Below are positions 1-7,577 of a stretch of 35,417 bases of DNA, one piece after another. Each line of letters begins with the position of its first letter. Position 1 is the first letter of the stretch. Source of the DNA: Phycisphaerae bacterium. Its GTDB lineage: Bacteria; Planctomycetota; Phycisphaerae; UBA1845; Fen-1342. Location: the NCBI GenBank assembly GCA_028277645.1, contig JANQFV010000053.1, positions 1-35,417 of the forward strand. The letters are read 5' to 3'. The position numbers were made by a program, and so were the translations under genes. Below the pieces are notes generated by a model. The model worked only from the letters and a program-made list of their open reading frames with translations. It searched no databases and had not been told where the DNA came from.

Positions 1-808
1 CCATGGGATCGTGCGTGTGTGTGCTGAACAATGGGCGATCAACCAGCGCGAGCACAAGCGAACGCAGCGTGCGGGCCGTCAGCGGCTTGCGCAGGTAGCC
101 GTTGCAGCCGGCCGCCGCACAGCGGTCGTGCAGCGCGCTGCCGGCCTGCACCGCCATGCCGACAATCGGGCCCGCGTAGCCCTGCTTGCGCAGTGACGAC
201 ACCAACGCCAGCGTGTCGACCGCGTCTTCTTCGAGATCGACCAGCAGCAGCTCGGCGTCGTGCTCCAGCGCCGCTTCCGTGACGCCGTCCGCGTCGGGTG
301 CGAGCCGATCGACACGCACGTTCAGGCCGTTCAGCAGCGTCGTCACGAGCTCCGGTAGCTGCGCGTCCCGATCCATGATCAGCACGCGTACGAGCCGCGT
401 GTGCGGCAGCAGCGTCGCGAGGTCGATGTTCTGCGCAAATTGCACGCCCACCTCGTACAACGACCCCGATCCGACTACATAGCGGCAGCGGGTGACGGTG
501 CCGTCGACGACGCGTTCGTGGCCCTGCGCGCCCCGCAGGTGCAGCCGGCAGCCGGTGCCGGGATACACGAACCGCCCGTTCAGCAGCGACAGCCCGCAAC
601 GCCCGATATTCCGCCCCATCGCCTGGGCAGACCCCGCCACACTGCGGTCGGCGTGCAGCGTCTCCATCACGACGTCCGGTCGGCGATAGCTGTACCGCTC
701 CCAGATCCGCCGCTCCGGCCCGACGTCGCGTTCCCCCTCGCGGTCGAGCCGATCGAGCACGTCGGCGAGCTTGGCTTCCGGCCAGCGGTTGGTCAGAGTC
801 GATTCCAA
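1..808 (-). CDS. PilZ domain - receiver domain protein (3' end outside window)
   Basis: Probable c-di-GMP-responsive regulator. The minus-strand frame is open from a TGA near 870 down to base 1. It has no ATG, so I place the start at TTG 808, where a GGAG lies 10 bases upstream. Residues about 30-130 look like a PilZ domain: RYSYRR (R38, R42) and NIGRCG (N67-G72) fit the RxxxR and (D/N)xSxxG ligand motifs, followed by the beta strands DGTVTRCRYV and YEVGVQF. Residues about 138-255 form a receiver domain with acidic pair MDRD (146/148), phospho-acceptor D191 in LLLVDLEED, and LRKPL for the conserved lysine. The usual Thr/Ser is Ala (PIVGMAVQA). The C-terminus lies off the left edge, so any output domain is unseen. 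Codon bias is strongly GC3. The domain assignment is firm, the start less so, and c-di-GMP binding is inferred from the family. Confidence 0.82.
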   Translation of the reverse strand, partial: MESTLTNRWPEAKLADVLDRLDREGERDVGPERRIWERYSYRRPDVVMETLHADRSVAGSAQAMGRNIGRCGLSLLNGRFVYPGTGCRLHLRGAQGHERVVDGTVTRCRYVVGSGSLYEVGVQFAQNIDLATLLPHTRLVRVLIMDRDAQLPELVTTLLNGLNVRVDRLAPDADGVTEAALEHDAELLLVDLEEDAVDTLALVSSLRKQGYAGPIVGMAVQAGSALHDRCAAAGCNGYLRKPLTARTLRSLVLALVDRPLFSTHTHDPM

Positions 809-1504
809 GGCGTATGTACTCCACAGTCGATGTCTTCGTGCCGCCGGCAACGCGGGAACCGGAACCGCTCACGACGCATTGATGCGGGCTGCACGACATT
901 GCTCCTATCGACGTGTGGAGTGCTGGAGGCTTAGGGGGTGGCCCATAATGTCGCTGAATTGGCCGCGGCGGGGGAAGGGTATCAAGAGTCTCAAGGCGGC
1001 GCCCTCTCGGGTTGATACTCTTGGGTGGCGGGTCGTGAGAAAGTGAAAACGTGAAGAGGCGTTAAGTGGCGTGCCCGGGCGGGTCGTAGTGTTGCGAAGC
1101 GCGTCGCTGCGGCGGGATGGTGAGGGGGTATGTGCGCTGGGCCTTGCCGGTCGCATGTTGGAAGCGTGGTTGCGCTGACGGTGGGGTCAAGTTCGAGTAA
1201 CCGCATTGGTGGATTGGCGCGGGCCTCGGTGGGTTCTCTAAGCGGGATCGAAAGATGAGCGAGTGAACGGGCGTAGGCCGTACTAAGGAGCGTTGCGGCA
1301 AGGTCGTCGCAGCGCGTTATGATGATGCTTGGCGGATAGAAATACGCAGGCGATGCCGGGCACCGCGACTCGGTCCGGACGATCCGGGCGACTCACGCTT
1401 GCGTCCGATCGGTGGGTCAATTGGGCCTGCACCAGTCGACGTATTAGCCGCAGGCGATTCGGTGCGCCACCCGGACTGCTCTACGAACCGCTAGGAGAAC
1501 GACA
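809..1504. other. intergenic region with competing inverted repeats
   Basis: No convincing gene lies here; the short frames do not look like protein. Bases 979-1023 carry two overlapping inverted repeats: GTATCAA (979-985) pairs with TTGATAC (1012-1018), and CAAGAGT (983-989) pairs with ACTCTTG (1017-1023), so the two stems exclude each other. This lies about 170 bases upstream of the PilZ gene, so it could sit in that gene's leader or be a binding site. The end of the interval (1491-1504) holds the AGGAG ribosome binding site of the nuclease gene. Confidence 0.4.
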
Positions 1505-2947
1505 ATGTACTCGTCGCTCGTTCTCGCAATGTCACTCGAAGCGTGGACATGCATCGGAGTATGTGCCGCTTGGCTGCTAATCGGCGCCGCACTGAGTATT
1601 CGAAGCTCGTGGAGAGAGTCGCAGCAGGAGAAGGAACGCGAGTTGGAGGCGCGAGCTGCGGCAACCGAGCGACGGAGACTGGAGGCATGGGATCGCGAGA
1701 AGAGTGAGTACATACAACAGCGCGCCGCAGAACAGCAGGAGGAAGATGCACGACGGGAAGAGACCATAGCGGATATGAAGTCCGCTGTTCACAGGATCGC
1801 CGACGAAAAGAGCGTTGGTTTTCCTTGGCTCGCAGCCGCATTTGCAGACTACTTCCACCTCGCTGATCTGAAAGAAGCCAAGTACCTGGAGGAAGGATCG
1901 CGTCCTGTTCCTATGCTACAAGCGATCGAGACACGGATCACATTGGCTCGAACCCTCCTGGAGACTCCTATAGCTGACGACGATGAGGTACGTAGTTGGC
2001 CTGCGGCCGCGGTCGCGATGCACTCACGTGCTAAGAGAATCCTCGACGAGGCACACACGGCACTTGTGAATCAGGACCTCGCGCACGACGTCAGCCACCG
2101 GTCTGCACCAAGGGCTGCCGACAAGGTAAGGGAGCATGCCGCCAGACGACGTGAGGCCGAACGAGTTGCGAGAGTCAACCAGTACCTAATCCGCTACTAC
2201 GAAGCGCTATTCCCCTGGTTAATCGACTTCAAGGAGGAAGGGATAGACGAGTTTGTCAGGATCGAGCCAGAGGGCGTAGTCGCGCGCGACGATCCCGCCG
2301 GTGGAACTGATCCTGCCAAGAAATGGCTGACCGACGCAGAGTACGATGCCCTGGATGACTCAGAGAAATACCAATTAGCACTCGACCGCTACAAGCAACG
2401 TCGAATGAACCGATGGCAAATCGGACGCGCCTACGAACGTTACGCTGGACACGTCTATGAGTCAGTTGGGTATACGGTCACTTTCCAAGGCATAATTGAG
2501 GGATTCGCCGACCTTGGGCGAGACATCATCGCTCGTCGCGGCAATGACGTGGAAGTCGTACAGTGCAAGTGTTGGTCCGCGCGCAAGACAATCCATGAGA
2601 AGCACATATTTCAGCTATTCGGGACGTTAACAGCGTTTCGGTTAGATCATCCGCAGCTGAACGCCAACGGGCGGTTCATGACGTCCACAACGTTGTCGCC
2701 CCGAGCGCGACAATTCGCCGAGAGGCTCGGCGTGAACGTCGACGAAAACCACATGTTGACCGACTACCCTTGCGTGAAATGCAACGTCGCAAGAAAAGAC
2801 GGCGAGAAGATCTATCATCTTCCGTTTGATCAGCAGTACGACAAGGTCATGGTGGAACAGTCGCGGGGTGAGCGCTACGTGGCAACAGTAGCGGAAGCAG
2901 AGGCGCTCGGGTTCAGGCGCGCATATCGTTGGCGAGGCGGTAAGTGA
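1505..2947 (+). CDS. membrane-anchored Mrr-type restriction endonuclease-like protein
   Basis: Predicted PD-(D/E)xK nuclease of the Mrr_cat family, 480 aa. The start has AGGAG 7 bases upstream. Order: one hydrophobic segment (about residues 10-30, AWLLIGAALSI); a long charged Glu/Arg/Gln-rich coiled coil (about 35-90); a helical middle; the nuclease domain (about 305-420); and a C-terminal tail. The catalytic set is D340, E350 and the QCK motif (Q353-K355). The tail has YPCVKC, then YHLPFDQQYDK and a GFRRAYRW end, resembling the small Ada-like/metal-binding domain often attached to nucleases, here without most of its cysteines. Family knowledge suggests cleavage of modified or foreign DNA, but the membrane anchor and coiled coil are unusual for Mrr. 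Codon third positions are clearly less GC-rich than in neighbours, which suggests transfer. No methylase or other restriction subunit is adjacent. Confidence 0.85.
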   Translation: MYSSLVLAMSLEAWTCIGVCAAWLLIGAALSIRSSWRESQQEKERELEARAAATERRRLEAWDREKSEYIQQRAAEQQEEDARREETIADMKSAVHRIADEKSVGFPWLAAAFADYFHLADLKEAKYLEEGSRPVPMLQAIETRITLARTLLETPIADDDEVRSWPAAAVAMHSRAKRILDEAHTALVNQDLAHDVSHRSAPRAADKVREHAARRREAERVARVNQYLIRYYEALFPWLIDFKEEGIDEFVRIEPEGVVARDDPAGGTDPAKKWLTDAEYDALDDSEKYQLALDRYKQRRMNRWQIGRAYERYAGHVYESVGYTVTFQGIIEGFADLGRDIIARRGNDVEVVQCKCWSARKTIHEKHIFQLFGTLTAFRLDHPQLNANGRFMTSTTLSPRARQFAERLGVNVDENHMLTDYPCVKCNVARKDGEKIYHLPFDQQYDKVMVEQSRGERYVATVAEAEALGFRRAYRWRGGK

Positions 2948-3020
2948 GGGGAAAACGATGTAGAAAGCGCACTGTCCCCCCAGCAGCCGATCCGACAAGG
3001 CCTTTCAGGCGTTGCATGTT

Positions 3021-3037
3021 GGCGGTGTCGGACCGCC
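3021..3037 (+). terminator. possible terminator after the nuclease gene
   Basis: A perfect 6-bp hairpin (GGCGGT, loop GTCGG, ACCGCC) lies about 70 bases after the nuclease stop, between convergent genes. A short T-run (CTTTTG) follows about 15 bases later. No tight U-tract is present, so this is only a candidate. Confidence 0.3.
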
Positions 3038-3056
3038 CGTCGTCCCCACGCTTTTG

Positions 3057-3278
3057 TTAGTCGGGGATAGTCTCATCGCCATGAAAGACAGTTCCGTCTC
3101 GATCGTTGAAATACATGTTCTCCTTGTCGCAGCCCGTCATCTTCCCACATTCAGCGCATTGAACTTGGTTGCCGATGAGCATGCACGAGAAGAACTGCGT
3201 CGCTGCACCGAACTGCAGGGGGCTGCGGAACTGCCGCTTGCAGTGATCGCATTTGATGAGACAAACTGGTTCCGCCAT
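3057..3278 (-). CDS. small zinc-ribbon protein
   Basis: A 73-aa protein with two CxxC knuckles: IKCDHCKRQF near the start and VQCAECGKMTGC in the middle, followed by DKENMYFNDRDG. The four-cysteine spacing fits a zinc ribbon. The pattern 'KC.HC...F.SP.QFG...F.....GN..QC..C.KMTGC.KENM' recalls a conserved family of small uncharacterised bacterial proteins. I take ATG 3278 rather than the longer upstream frame because GAGGA sits 7 bases before it; the extension to 3374 would add an unsupported hydrophobic stretch. The gene converges on the nuclease. Function is unknown; nucleic-acid or protein binding is only a family-level guess. Confidence 0.72.
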   Translation of the reverse strand: MAEPVCLIKCDHCKRQFRSPLQFGAATQFFSCMLIGNQVQCAECGKMTGCDKENMYFNDRDGTVFHGDETIPD

Positions 3279-3589
3279 CGTTGGATCCTCGCTGTCGACA
3301 GCCGCCCCCGCCCGCGTGAACAGACTACCCAATGCTACGCATGACAGCAATGCGGCCAAGTCAACGCCGATCACCTCGGGACCACCACGAATTCCGCACA
3401 GTCTTCACAGCGTTGGCCGCCCGCTCCACCCTTTTGCGCACGCAGATCATCCACGACCTTAGCGGTGCTACCCTCCCCCGGCCCCTCCCTGGAAGGGAGA
3501 GGCGGTGTGGGACAGTCCGTGTTGACGCCCTCCGCCAAGTCGCGTTAAATCCATCGCTTACGCCAATCACCGCCTTTCAGGGATTGACC
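3279..3589. other. divergent intergenic region with one repeat copy
   Basis: Lies between the divergent zinc-ribbon and epimerase genes, so promoters for both are expected here, though none stands out. A frame continues upstream from the epimerase to 3332, but its residues (Arg/Pro/Thr-rich) look non-coding and it runs through the palindromic repeat at 3469-3503. Confidence 0.5.
3469..3503. repeat. GC-rich intergenic palindrome, copy 1
   Basis: The unit begins TACCCTCCCCCGGCCC and ends with CTCCCTGGAAGGGAG, a hairpin with CTCCCT facing AGGGAG. The same unit recurs at 4691-4726 and, diverged, at 8048-8081, always between genes. This is a dispersed REP-like element. Similar palindromes are common in GC-rich genomes. 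Confidence 0.75.
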
Positions 3590-4525
3590 ATGCGCGTTTT
3601 GATCACCGGCTCCAGCGGACAGATCGGCACCAATCTGGGCCTCGCGTTGCTCGATCGCGGGGACGAGGTCGTCGGGCTCGATCTGCGTGAGAACACCTGG
3701 ACCGATTGCTTCCCCACCACCATCTGCAACCTCGCCACCACCGATCCGGACAAGCTGCCCGCCGACGGAAAGTTCGACTGCGTCGTTCACCTGGCCGCAC
3801 ACGCGAAGGTCTACGAGCTGGTCGAGCACCCGACCCGCGCGATGGAGAACGTCGACACCGCCTTCCGCGTGCTGGAGTTCTGCCGCCTCAACGGCAAGAC
3901 GCCGTTGATCTTCGGCAGCTCGCGCGAGGTCTACGGCGATATTCGCCGACACGTGACCGACGAGTCGCACGCGGACTTCGTCGTGGCCGAGAGCCCCTAC
4001 AGCGCGTCCAAAATCGCGGGCGAGGCGTTCATCTACTCCTACGCCGAGTGCTACGACCTGCCGTACGTGGTCTTCCGGTTCAGCAATGTCTATGGCCGCT
4101 ACGACTGCGACATCGAGCGGCTCGAACGCGTGATCCCGCTGTTCATACGGCGGATCCAGCGTGGCGAGCCGATCGTGGTCTTCGGCCGCGAGAAGGTGCT
4201 CGACTTCACGTACGTCGACGACTGCACGGCGGGCGTCATGGCCGCGATCGACGCGCTGATCGAACGCCGCGTGAATCAGCAGATCATCAATCTGGCCTAT
4301 GGCCAGGGCGCGACGCTGGTCGACCTGGTAAACCTGATCGCGCTGGCGCTGCAGAAAGAACCGAACGTGCGCTACGAACCCAGCCGTTCGGGCGAGGTCA
4401 CGCGCTACGTGGCGGACATCAGCAAGGCGCGGCAACTGCTGGGCTATGACCCGCAAACGCCGCTGACGGCGGGGATTCCCAAAGCGGTGCGCTGGCAGCG
4501 GGAGTACGGTGCGCTGGAGGCGTAG
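3590..4525 (+). CDS. NAD-dependent sugar-nucleotide epimerase/dehydratase
   Basis: Cytoplasmic short-chain (extended SDR) enzyme of the UDP-glucose 4-epimerase type, 311 aa. An N-terminal Rossmann motif GSSGQIG (residues 7-13) binds NAD, DxR after beta-2 (LDLREN) selects the cofactor, HLAAHAKV follows beta-4, and the catalytic pair is Y137/K141 in SPYSASK, with GSSREVYG supplying the Ser. Length is usual for the family. I start at ATG 3590, where the protein begins directly with MRVLITGSSG and CAGGGA precedes it; the upstream extension is not coding-like. The likely role is interconversion of activated sugars for surface polysaccharide; the exact substrate cannot be read from sequence. No glycosyltransferase lies next to it. 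A large hairpin repeat starts 6 bases after the stop and may help end transcription. Confidence 0.92.
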   Translation: MRVLITGSSGQIGTNLGLALLDRGDEVVGLDLRENTWTDCFPTTICNLATTDPDKLPADGKFDCVVHLAAHAKVYELVEHPTRAMENVDTAFRVLEFCRLNGKTPLIFGSSREVYGDIRRHVTDESHADFVVAESPYSASKIAGEAFIYSYAECYDLPYVVFRFSNVYGRYDCDIERLERVIPLFIRRIQRGEPIVVFGREKVLDFTYVDDCTAGVMAAIDALIERRVNQQIINLAYGQGATLVDLVNLIALALQKEPNVRYEPSRSGEVTRYVADISKARQLLGYDPQTPLTAGIPKAVRWQREYGALEA

Positions 4526-4530
4526 GTACC

Positions 4531-4650
4531 GTCATTCCGAAGCGCAGCGAGGAATCTACCTGCGAACGGAAGTCCCTCTCAGAACGCGCGTAGATTCCTC
4601 CTCGCTTCACTCGTCGGAATGACAGTCTCTGCGCTCGTCGGAATGACAGT
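4531..4650. repeat. GTCATTCCGA inverted-repeat element
   Basis: The left arm (4531-4560) begins GTCATTCCGA and holds GCGAGGAATCTAC. The right arm (4587-4624) is its approximate reverse complement, ending TCGTCGGAATGACA, so the unit folds into a long imperfect hairpin. A further half-copy, CTCGTCGGAATGACAGT, follows at 4634-4650. It belongs to the widespread 'CATTCC/CATCCTGAG...GGAATCT' class of intergenic bacterial palindromes. It starts 6 bases after the epimerase stop, a position where it could act as a terminator. Confidence 0.75.
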
Positions 4651-4690
4651 TCTTGGCGGTGATCGTCGGAATTACGCGATCCGGTAGCTC

Positions 4691-4726
4691 TACCCTCCCC
4701 CGGCCCCTCCCTGGAAGGGAGGGGAG
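4691..4726. repeat. GC-rich intergenic palindrome, copy 2
   Basis: Nearly identical to copy 1 at 3469-3503 over about 31 bases (TACCCTCCCCCGGCCC followed by CTCCCTGGAAGGGAG) and in the same orientation. Confidence 0.75.
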
Positions 4727-5057
4727 TTGAACCAAACGACAAGGCCGACAGCTTTCGCCGCCGGCCTCATCGCTTCGGTGCACTGTTCCCGGGAGTTTGT
4801 GGGCCACCAGGGCGAGCGGGCGACCAGCGTGAACGCCGGTCGCCGCGCCCGCACGAGGAGCGCGGTCTCACGACCGCTTAGGGGCAGCCTCCCACCAGCC
4901 AAGTAGTCCCCGAAGGGACCAAAATCGCCAAAGTCGAACACCTCATCGCTATCTCTGCCGCCGCGCCTCGGCCACGGCCCGGCGTCTGCGTCGACGGTCA
5001 TTCACGGGCGTCAGCACGCGCACGGCGAACAACTCGAACCACGCGGATGCCCGTCCG

Positions 5058-5091
5058 TCGCCACTTGTCAGGGAATAGACAGGTGAGGCGA
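5058..5091. other. 12-bp hairpin upstream of lpxK
   Basis: TCGC-CACTTGTC (5058-5069) pairs with GACAGGTG (5078-5085) and, after a 2-base bulge, GCGA (5088-5091), around an 8-base loop AGGGAATA. It sits about 110 bases before the lpxK start and has no T-run. It could be an operator or leader structure, or the end of a transcript from the left. Confidence 0.35.
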
Positions 5092-5199
5092 ATCTCTGAC
5101 GAGCAATTGTTGCAAAACTGAAAATTCGTGATTTGCCGCGTCCGACAACGCCTAATGGCGGCGCTTGCGAGCGGGGGCGATGCGCGGCATAACCGTACC

Positions 5200-6201
5200 A
5201 TGCACCCCGCCGCTTGGCTGCTATCGCCGTTTTCGCTGCTGTATGGCGCCGTAATCCACGCTCGGAACGCGTATTACGACCGCTGGCCGGGTGCTATCCA
5301 CCGCGCGGCCGTTCCCGTGATCAGCGTCGGTAATATCACCGTCGGCGGCACCGGCAAGACGCCGATGGTGATCGAGATTGTGCGCCGCCTGCTCAGCATG
5401 GGGCGGCGTCCGGGGATTCTGACGCGGGGGTACAAGGCCCAGCCCGGCGAAAAGGCCGACGAGGTCCTGGAGTTCGAATCCAGCCTGCCGGGTGTGCCGG
5501 TCGTCGTGGAACCGGACCGCGTGGCGGGTGCTGAAACGGCCGTTCGTGAACACGGCGTCGATTGCCTGATCCTGGACGATGGTTTCCAGCACCGACGGCT
5601 CGGACGCGACCTCGACGTTGTCCTGATCGATGCACTGAATCCGTGGGGTGGTGGTCTTACGCTGCCGGCCGGTCGATTGCGTGAGCCGCGCGCCGCCCTC
5701 CGCCGGGCTGAAATCGTGATCATCACCCGCGCAAACCAGGTCGAGCCGACGCGGCTCAACGAGATCAAACAGCGCGTGCTGGCGATTCACCCCGCGACGC
5801 CGTTCGGCACCGCCGACGTCCAGCCGGTGGGATTGACCGGCGCCCGTGGTGCGGCAACCAAACTCGATCAAGTTACTGGAAAACAGGTACTTACAGTCTG
5901 TGGCGTGGGCAATCCGCAAACGTTTCAGCGGAGTGTGGCTGGGCTGGAACCGGCGACGTGCTGGCATCGCGTGTTCGCCGACCACCACCACTACGACGCC
6001 GACACTGCGCAGCGGTTGTCAGAAGACGCGGCAAGTGGGGGCGCCGACCTGGTCGTGACAACGCGCAAGGATTGGGTCAAACTGGCATCCTGCTGGCCAG
6101 CCGACGCTGTTCCGTTGGTCCGGCTGGACATCGAGCTGCGTATTTCGAGCGGCGGCGAGCTGCTCGACGAACGCCTCAGGCTCGCTTTGGAGTCGCAGTG
6201 A
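5200..6201 (+). CDS. lpxK: tetraacyldisaccharide 4'-kinase LpxK
   Basis: Phosphorylates the 4' position of tetraacyldisaccharide 1-phosphate to make lipid IVA, at the cytoplasmic face of the inner membrane, in the Raetz pathway. Length is 333 aa, normal for the family. An N-terminal hydrophobic helix (AAWLLSPFSLLYGAV) docks it to the membrane. The P-loop is GNITVGGTGKTP (residues 44-55), the second signature LILDDGFQHRRL (D126, D127), and LPAGRLREP and VVTTRKDWVKL follow, all typical of LpxK. I choose ATG 5200 because the family begins with this helix; ATG 5155 in frame is possible, and neither has a strong ribosome binding site. Its stop overlaps the GTG of the next gene, so the two are translationally coupled. 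It is the only lipid A gene in the window. Confidence 0.95.
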   Translation: MHPAAWLLSPFSLLYGAVIHARNAYYDRWPGAIHRAAVPVISVGNITVGGTGKTPMVIEIVRRLLSMGRRPGILTRGYKAQPGEKADEVLEFESSLPGVPVVVEPDRVAGAETAVREHGVDCLILDDGFQHRRLGRDLDVVLIDALNPWGGGLTLPAGRLREPRAALRRAEIVIITRANQVEPTRLNEIKQRVLAIHPATPFGTADVQPVGLTGARGAATKLDQVTGKQVLTVCGVGNPQTFQRSVAGLEPATCWHRVFADHHHYDADTAQRLSEDAASGGADLVVTTRKDWVKLASCWPADAVPLVRLDIELRISSGGELLDERLRLALESQ

Positions 6202-7193
6202 CTAAGTCAGGACCGCCGCAGAAGCCCCTGGACTTCTCCAAGCTCCGGCTGAAGTCGCGGGAGGAGCGTGCGCACAAGGTGGCGGTTACCGCCCTCGGCA
6301 AGACGCCACCGGCGAATTGCAGCTTCGCGCAATGGTTCGCGTCTCTTCCGGATTTCCTGGGGGCAGTTGAGCTGCGACGAACGGTCGACGCGATTGTGGC
6401 GGCCCGCCGGGCAGGTCGACCGGTGGTCTTCGCGTTCGGCGGCCACGTAATCAAGACCGGCTGCTCGCCGCTGGTGATTGACCTGATCGAGCGGGGCGTA
6501 ATCACCGCGCTGGCTACGAACGGCTCCGGCGCGATCCACGATCTAGAACTCGCAGAGACCGGTACGACCAGCGAAGAAGTTGCCGACACGATCCGCGACG
6601 GCAGCTTCGGCATGGTGCGCGAGACCTGCGAGCGTATGAACACCGCCGCACGTGGTGGTGCCGACGGTGCTGGGTTCGGCGCGGCGCTCGGCCGGCTGCT
6701 CGCCGATGACGCGGTGCCCTATTCCAACCTCAGTCTCTTCGCGACGGCGCACCGCGTCGGCATCCCGGCGACGGTACACGTCGCGGTAGGAACAGACACC
6801 GTTCACATGCATCCGGAGGCAGACGGCGCTGCGATCGGGGCGGCGACATTGGCGGACTTTCGCCTGCTCTGCGGCGTTGTGGCGGAAATGACTGCTGCGG
6901 CTGATGGCCAGGCCGGTGGCGTCTGGCTGAACTTTGGCTCAGCGGTAGTGATGCCCGAGGTGTTTCTCAAAACGGTGTCCGTGGCACGCAATCTCGGGCA
7001 CTCGCTGGATGGGATGCACACCGCGAACTTTGACATGATTCACCACTATCGCCCAACACAGAATGTGATCATGCGGCCCGTGGCGCCGGGGCACGGCCAC
7101 GCCGTGATCGGCCAGCACGAGATCCTGCTGCCATTGTTGCGGCAGGCCATCGTGGATACGCTGGCACAAGAGGACTCCAGCGATGGAAACTGA
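6198..7193 (+). CDS. conserved protein resembling deoxyhypusine synthase (DHS-like fold)
   Basis: 331 aa from a GTG that overlaps the lpxK stop (GTGA), with GGAG 5 bases before it. The next gene overlaps its 3' end. Visible signatures: FAFGGHVIKTGCSP, ATNGSGAIHDLELA, GTTSEEVADTI, a GTDTVHMHPEADGAA segment, and FDMIHHYRPTQNV near the C-terminus. The glycine-rich FGGHxxKxG and TNGxGxIHDxExA segments recall deoxyhypusine-synthase/SIR2-type Rossmann folds, and I believe this is a conserved planctomycetal family. The spermidine-binding and catalytic Lys region of true DHS is not recognisable, so eIF5A modification is unlikely. Its substrate is unknown. Coupling to lpxK hints at an envelope role, but that is inference. 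An alternative is another NAD-binding enzyme. Confidence 0.7.
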   Translation: MTKSGPPQKPLDFSKLRLKSREERAHKVAVTALGKTPPANCSFAQWFASLPDFLGAVELRRTVDAIVAARRAGRPVVFAFGGHVIKTGCSPLVIDLIERGVITALATNGSGAIHDLELAETGTTSEEVADTIRDGSFGMVRETCERMNTAARGGADGAGFGAALGRLLADDAVPYSNLSLFATAHRVGIPATVHVAVGTDTVHMHPEADGAAIGAATLADFRLLCGVVAEMTAAADGQAGGVWLNFGSAVVMPEVFLKTVSVARNLGHSLDGMHTANFDMIHHYRPTQNVIMRPVAPGHGHAVIGQHEILLPLLRQAIVDTLAQEDSSDGN

Positions 7194-7560
7194 GACACGT
7201 TCGGCCCGATTTGTCTCGGAGGCTGAACCTGCCAAGCGGGATCAGCCGGAGACGAACAAAGCGAGACCAATGCCCACGAAGCCCGAGGACTCGGCGGCCG
7301 ATGCGCGCGTCGAGCAACTGCTGGTCGAGATTCGCGATCGGCTGGACCTGCTCACGCGCGATCGCCGGCACGTGGAGTTTTCCGTCGCGCGTCTCGTAGC
7401 GTCATTGGTGCAAGCGCTCGTGATTGGGTTACTGCTCGCAGCGATCGCGGATTGGCTATTCTCAGCCCCCTTCAGCGCGGCGATCCTGAAGCTGGCTTTT
7501 GCCGCCGTGCTGCAACTGGCGGCGCTCACCGCGTTCATTCTTGCGCGTGATAGTCGCTGA
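7183..7560 (+). CDS. small two-helix membrane protein
   Basis: 125 aa. ATG 7183 overlaps the end of the DHS-like gene by 11 bases, with AGAGGA about 9 bases upstream. The first 70 residues are hydrophilic and charged, with a short amphipathic helix (VEQLLVEIRDRLDLL). Two hydrophobic segments follow: about residues 73-90 (LVQALVIGLLLAAIADWLF) and 98-118 (ILKLAFAAVLQLAALTAFI), ending in a short basic tail. This matches a type of small planctomycetal inner-membrane protein of unknown function. It is third in the lpxK operon, so it may anchor or assist the DHS-like protein; that is inferred from coupling only. Confidence 0.8.
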   Translation: METETRSARFVSEAEPAKRDQPETNKARPMPTKPEDSAADARVEQLLVEIRDRLDLLTRDRRHVEFSVARLVASLVQALVIGLLLAAIADWLFSAPFSAAILKLAFAAVLQLAALTAFILARDSR

Positions 7561-7577
7561 CGGCGCCTGGCCCTGCC

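Larger units (their letters stand above)
4651..5199. other. intergenic region, possible small ORF
   Basis: Holds palindrome copy 2 (4691-4726) and a hairpin at 5058-5091. A minus-strand frame from ATG 5001 to 4690 (103 codons, moderately GC3-rich) reads into the repeat at its 3' end, has no clear ribosome binding site and matches no family I recognise; I do not call it a gene. The last 100 bases include an AT-rich stretch (5100-5135) that may hold the lpxK promoter. Confidence 0.4.

Noticed and set aside
39..899. Minus-strand ATG ORF of 286 codons at the left edge
   Set aside because: Very Arg/Ala-rich and without domains; the PilZ-receiver frame on the same strand explains the region.
3545..4456. 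Minus-strand ORF of 303 codons opposite the epimerase
   Set aside because: Frame shadow of a clear NAD-dependent epimerase on the plus strand; no domain is visible.
4690..5001. Minus-strand ORF of 103 codons
   Set aside because: Runs into an intergenic palindrome, has no ribosome binding site and no recognisable family; left as intergenic.
5467..5483. Perfect tRNA T-arm look-alike (CTGGA-GTTCGAA-TCCAG)
   Set aside because: It lies inside lpxK in a conserved frame, and no acceptor, D-arm or anticodon arm can be drawn around it.
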